Below are positions 62,212 through 64,000 of a stretch of 64,000 nucleotides of DNA, piece by piece (within the stretch, counting starts at the first letter, position 1; every line of letters starts with the position of its first letter). Source of the DNA: CAADGU01 sp035444285 (GTDB taxonomy: Bacteria; Chloroflexota; Anaerolineae; Promineifilales; Promineifilaceae); assembly GCA_035444285.1 (NCBI GenBank), contig DAOMOK010000021.1:78333-142332 (forward strand), read 5' to 3'. The position numbers and the translations under genes are program-made. The notes beneath the pieces are model-generated. The model saw only the letters and a program-made list of their open reading frames with translations. It ran no database searches and was not told the DNA's origin.

Positions 62212-63777
62212 CTACAAAGCGTCTGGTCGTGACCGCACCAACTGGATTAGCTGCGGAATTTCACGCCCGCCAACGAGGGTATGCAGCAGCAGGTATACGG
62301 CCGTGCCCACCACCGCCACAACTCCCAGATAGACCACCTGCGCCAGCAGATTGGTGATGCCGGTGAGATTGGCGGTAACGGCCGTTAATGGCACCACCCA
62401 GCCCATCGCCAAAATTACCAGCGCCATACCGCCTGAGGCTAGCAAAGCGCGCCCCCCAGTTGCTGCCAGCTCCCGTTCGCCCAGGTAGCCCAATTCGCGC
62501 CGGTTGAGCCAGTAGAGCAGGCTCGCCAGAAAGGTGAAGGCGAGCGTGCTGGCGATAGCCAATCCCACCACGCCCCAGGTTGTCACCAATAGATAGGCGA
62601 ATGACACATTCACCACCAGCCAGCCCATGTAAGCAAACATGGGCGTGCGGGTGTTGTGCCGGGCATAAAAGAGCCGGGCCACAATTTCATTGGCGGCCTC
62701 GCTCACCAGCCGGATGCTAAAAACGAGCAGCACAGCAAAGATGATGGCCACCGCTTCGGGCGCAAACAGCAGTGATAAGGCCGGGCGGCCTAACAAGACC
62801 ATCAACACCGCCGCCGGGATGGTGAGAAAGAGGATGATGCGCAAGGTGTTCACGGCCGTGCGCTTCAATGCCGCGATGTCTCCCCCGTTATACAACTCGG
62901 CCAGCGTGGGGAAAACAACAATAGCTACGGCCGTGCCCAACAGTGTTTCCGGAAATTGCATAAATGTGTAGCCATAAAAATAGCCGGAGGTGCTGCCCTC
63001 CGATAGCTGCGAGGTCAGGCGGATGATGAACAGGTCGGCCAGTTGAATGACGCCCAATGTAACAATACGCGGCCCCATCAGGCGAATGATCTCCTGTACC
63101 CCGGCCATCTGCACCACCAGCGCCGGCCGATAGCCGATTTTGTACTTAACCAGCGCCGGTACCTGGATGAGGATGTGTAACACGCCGCCCAAAACGGTGC
63201 CCCAGGCCAACCCCATCACGCCCATTTCGGGCACGAGAAAAAACAAACCAAAGACGTAGCCAATGTCCAATGCCACCGGCGCCAGGGCAGGCAAAGCGAA
63301 GTGCTGGTGTGCGTTCAGGATGCTGCTGAGGACGCCGCTGATGCCAAAGAGCGTGGTCTGGATGAGGATGACGCGCATGAGTACGGCCGTTAACTGTTGC
63401 TGTTCTGGCGTAAAACCAGGTACCAATAACTGGCTGGCAATCCAGGGTGATAAGATGGCAGCTACCAGGCAAATGCCGCCCAACACCAGCAGCACCAGCG
63501 TCAAAATGGTGTTCGCCAGCCGCGCCGCTTCCCGGTCGCGGGCGCTGGTGAGGTATTGTGAATAAACGGGGATGAAAGCTGCGGCCAGCGCCCCCCCGGC
63601 AATCAGCGTGAAAAAGAGTTCGGGCAGTTGGTTGGCAGCCACAAACGCATCATATTCGGGTGATGTGCCAAATGTATTGGCTACCAGTAACACCCGCGCC
63701 AGCCCGGTTATTTTGCCTAAACCAAAGAGAAAGATGACGATGAGCGAGGAGGTCAGTAAATGACGGGCACGGTTCAT
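62212..63777 (-). CDS. murJ: Lipid II flippase
   Basis: 521 residues with 14 membrane helices. MurJ (MviN) flips lipid II for peptidoglycan synthesis. The family pattern is clear: GLARVLLVANTFGTSPEYDA, ALAAAFIPVYSQYLTSARDR, and later VVFPTLAELYNGGDIAALKR, VARLFYARHNTRTPMFAYMG. It fits a bacterium with a peptidoglycan-type wall; the protein is complete. ATG at 63777 fits the family N-terminus; the frame from 63876 includes the upstream repeat and terminator. Confidence 0.93.
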   Translation of the reverse strand: MNRARHLLTSSLIVIFLFGLGKITGLARVLLVANTFGTSPEYDAFVAANQLPELFFTLIAGGALAAAFIPVYSQYLTSARDREAARLANTILTLVLLVLGGICLVAAILSPWIASQLLVPGFTPEQQQLTAVLMRVILIQTTLFGISGVLSSILNAHQHFALPALAPVALDIGYVFGLFFLVPEMGVMGLAWGTVLGGVLHILIQVPALVKYKIGYRPALVVQMAGVQEIIRLMGPRIVTLGVIQLADLFIIRLTSQLSEGSTSGYFYGYTFMQFPETLLGTAVAIVVFPTLAELYNGGDIAALKRTAVNTLRIILFLTIPAAVLMVLLGRPALSLLFAPEAVAIIFAVLLVFSIRLVSEAANEIVARLFYARHNTRTPMFAYMGWLVVNVSFAYLLVTTWGVVGLAIASTLAFTFLASLLYWLNRRELGYLGERELAATGGRALLASGGMALVILAMGWVVPLTAVTANLTGITNLLAQVVYLGVVAVVGTAVYLLLHTLVGGREIPQLIQLVRSRPDAL

Positions 63778-63815
63778 GGCGCGATTGTACTGGATTGAGG
63801 CCAGGCAGCAAAAAA

Positions 63816-63840
63816 GGGACGGCCGTGTCACGGCCGTCCC
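63816..63840. terminator. Hairpin formed by two ACGGCCGT octamers
   Basis: Two head-to-head octamers (gggacggccgtg then cacggccgtccc) form a nearly unbroken 25-bp palindrome, bordered by an A-run and CTTTT. It can end the minus-strand gene to its right. Confidence 0.7.
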
Positions 63841-63845
63841 TCTTT

Positions 63846-63900
63846 TGGTAACCGGGTAATTGAGTAATTGGGTCATTGAACACCCAATGACCCAATTACC
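63846..63900. repeat. Inverted octamer repeat (gtaattga type)
   Basis: ggtaattgagtaattgggtcattg and reverse-complement copies make an inverted repeat of AT-rich 8-bp units after the secreted-protein stop. Confidence 0.75.
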
Positions 63901-63906
63901 TTAGAT

Positions 63907-64000
63907 TTACGGTTTCAAGATGATGGGCAGGTAGATGAGATAACCCGGCACCGTCGCCGTCGTGGTCAGGTCAACAGTGGCCGAAACGGTGTTGTCCGCG
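63907..64000 (-). CDS. C-terminal end of a secreted protein (partial)
   Basis: Only the last 30 residues are in the window; the frame is open to the edge. It is Thr-rich and ends YLIYLPIILKP before the stop at 63907. A short hydrophobic YLP(I/V/L)-type tail is common at the C-termini of extracellular Chloroflexota proteins and may be a sorting signal. No domain can be named. A terminator hairpin follows. Confidence 0.55.
   Translation of the reverse strand, partial: ADNTVSATVDLTTTATVPGYLIYLPIILKP

Overview
The window is chromosomal DNA from a free-living bacterium, most likely a member of the Chloroflexota (Anaerolineae-like, close to the Promineofilum/Ardenticatenia type). This rests on gene content and style rather than a marker gene: secreted proteins with long Thr/Pro linkers, LysM proteins, a secreted-protein C-terminus ending in YLPIILKP, a complex I membrane-arm operon next to an F0 operon with a b-delta fusion, and a eukaryote-type UTP-glucose-1-phosphate uridylyltransferase. 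No rRNA or tRNA gene was recognised. Two genome-wide signatures stand out: the palindromic octamer ACGGCCGT occurs about 115 times by eye (one or two expected), and many gene junctions carry short 7-bp or 8-bp tandem repeats that sometimes run into coding ends.

Layout. 1-10.5 kb: the 3' part of a sensor histidine kinase, a sigma factor with a FecR-domain membrane protein, a LysM protein, a Nudix/tyrosine-phosphatase pair, a CBS protein, an alpha/beta hydrolase fused to a cyclic-nucleotide-binding domain, a nitroreductase and an OmpR-type response regulator. 10.5-11.3 kb has no convincing gene but contains a terminator-like hairpin. 11.3-21.1 kb: complex I membrane arm, nuoA-H-J-K-L-M-M-N, with two NuoM genes and no peripheral-arm genes. 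21.2-23.8 kb: atpI-atpB-atpE-atpF(b/delta), behind a recognisable sigma-70 promoter and without F1 genes.

23.9-34.3 kb: a phosphodiesterase-type hydrolase, a CDP-alcohol phosphatidyltransferase, an Lgt with an unusual inserted domain, an ABC exporter pair, a MATE-like membrane protein, a metallo-beta-lactamase-fold hydrolase, a zinc-ribbon/LysM membrane protein and an OsmC-like protein. 34.4-46.6 kb: sucCD, a large membrane glycosylation-type protein, rsmD, a membrane protein, purine nucleoside phosphorylase, a Xer recombinase, a TPR protein, UDP-sugar pyrophosphorylase, UspA, and a C39-like peptidase with SH3 domains.

46.7-56.2 kb: a fatty-acid beta-oxidation cluster on the minus strand (thiolase, FadN-type HAD/ECH, two acyl-CoA dehydrogenases) split by a small HNH/nucleotidyltransferase module whose last gene is frameshifted, then folP and a TetR regulator. 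56.2-64 kb: folK, a divergent HxlR-regulator/QorB pair, a large secreted M36 metalloprotease, a gene-poor stretch, murJ, and the end of another secreted protein.

The genes describe a respiring, beta-oxidising organism: acyl-CoA oxidation and the TCA step of succinyl-CoA synthetase supply reductant, complex I and ATP synthase use it, and secreted proteases and LysM/SH3 proteins act at the cell surface. The most unusual items are the two-NuoM complex I (NuoL has a lengthened lateral-helix region and the second NuoM lacks the TM7 lysine), the alpha-CTD-like domain inside Lgt, the reduced b-delta fusion, the hydrolase-cNMP fusion, and the two repeat systems.
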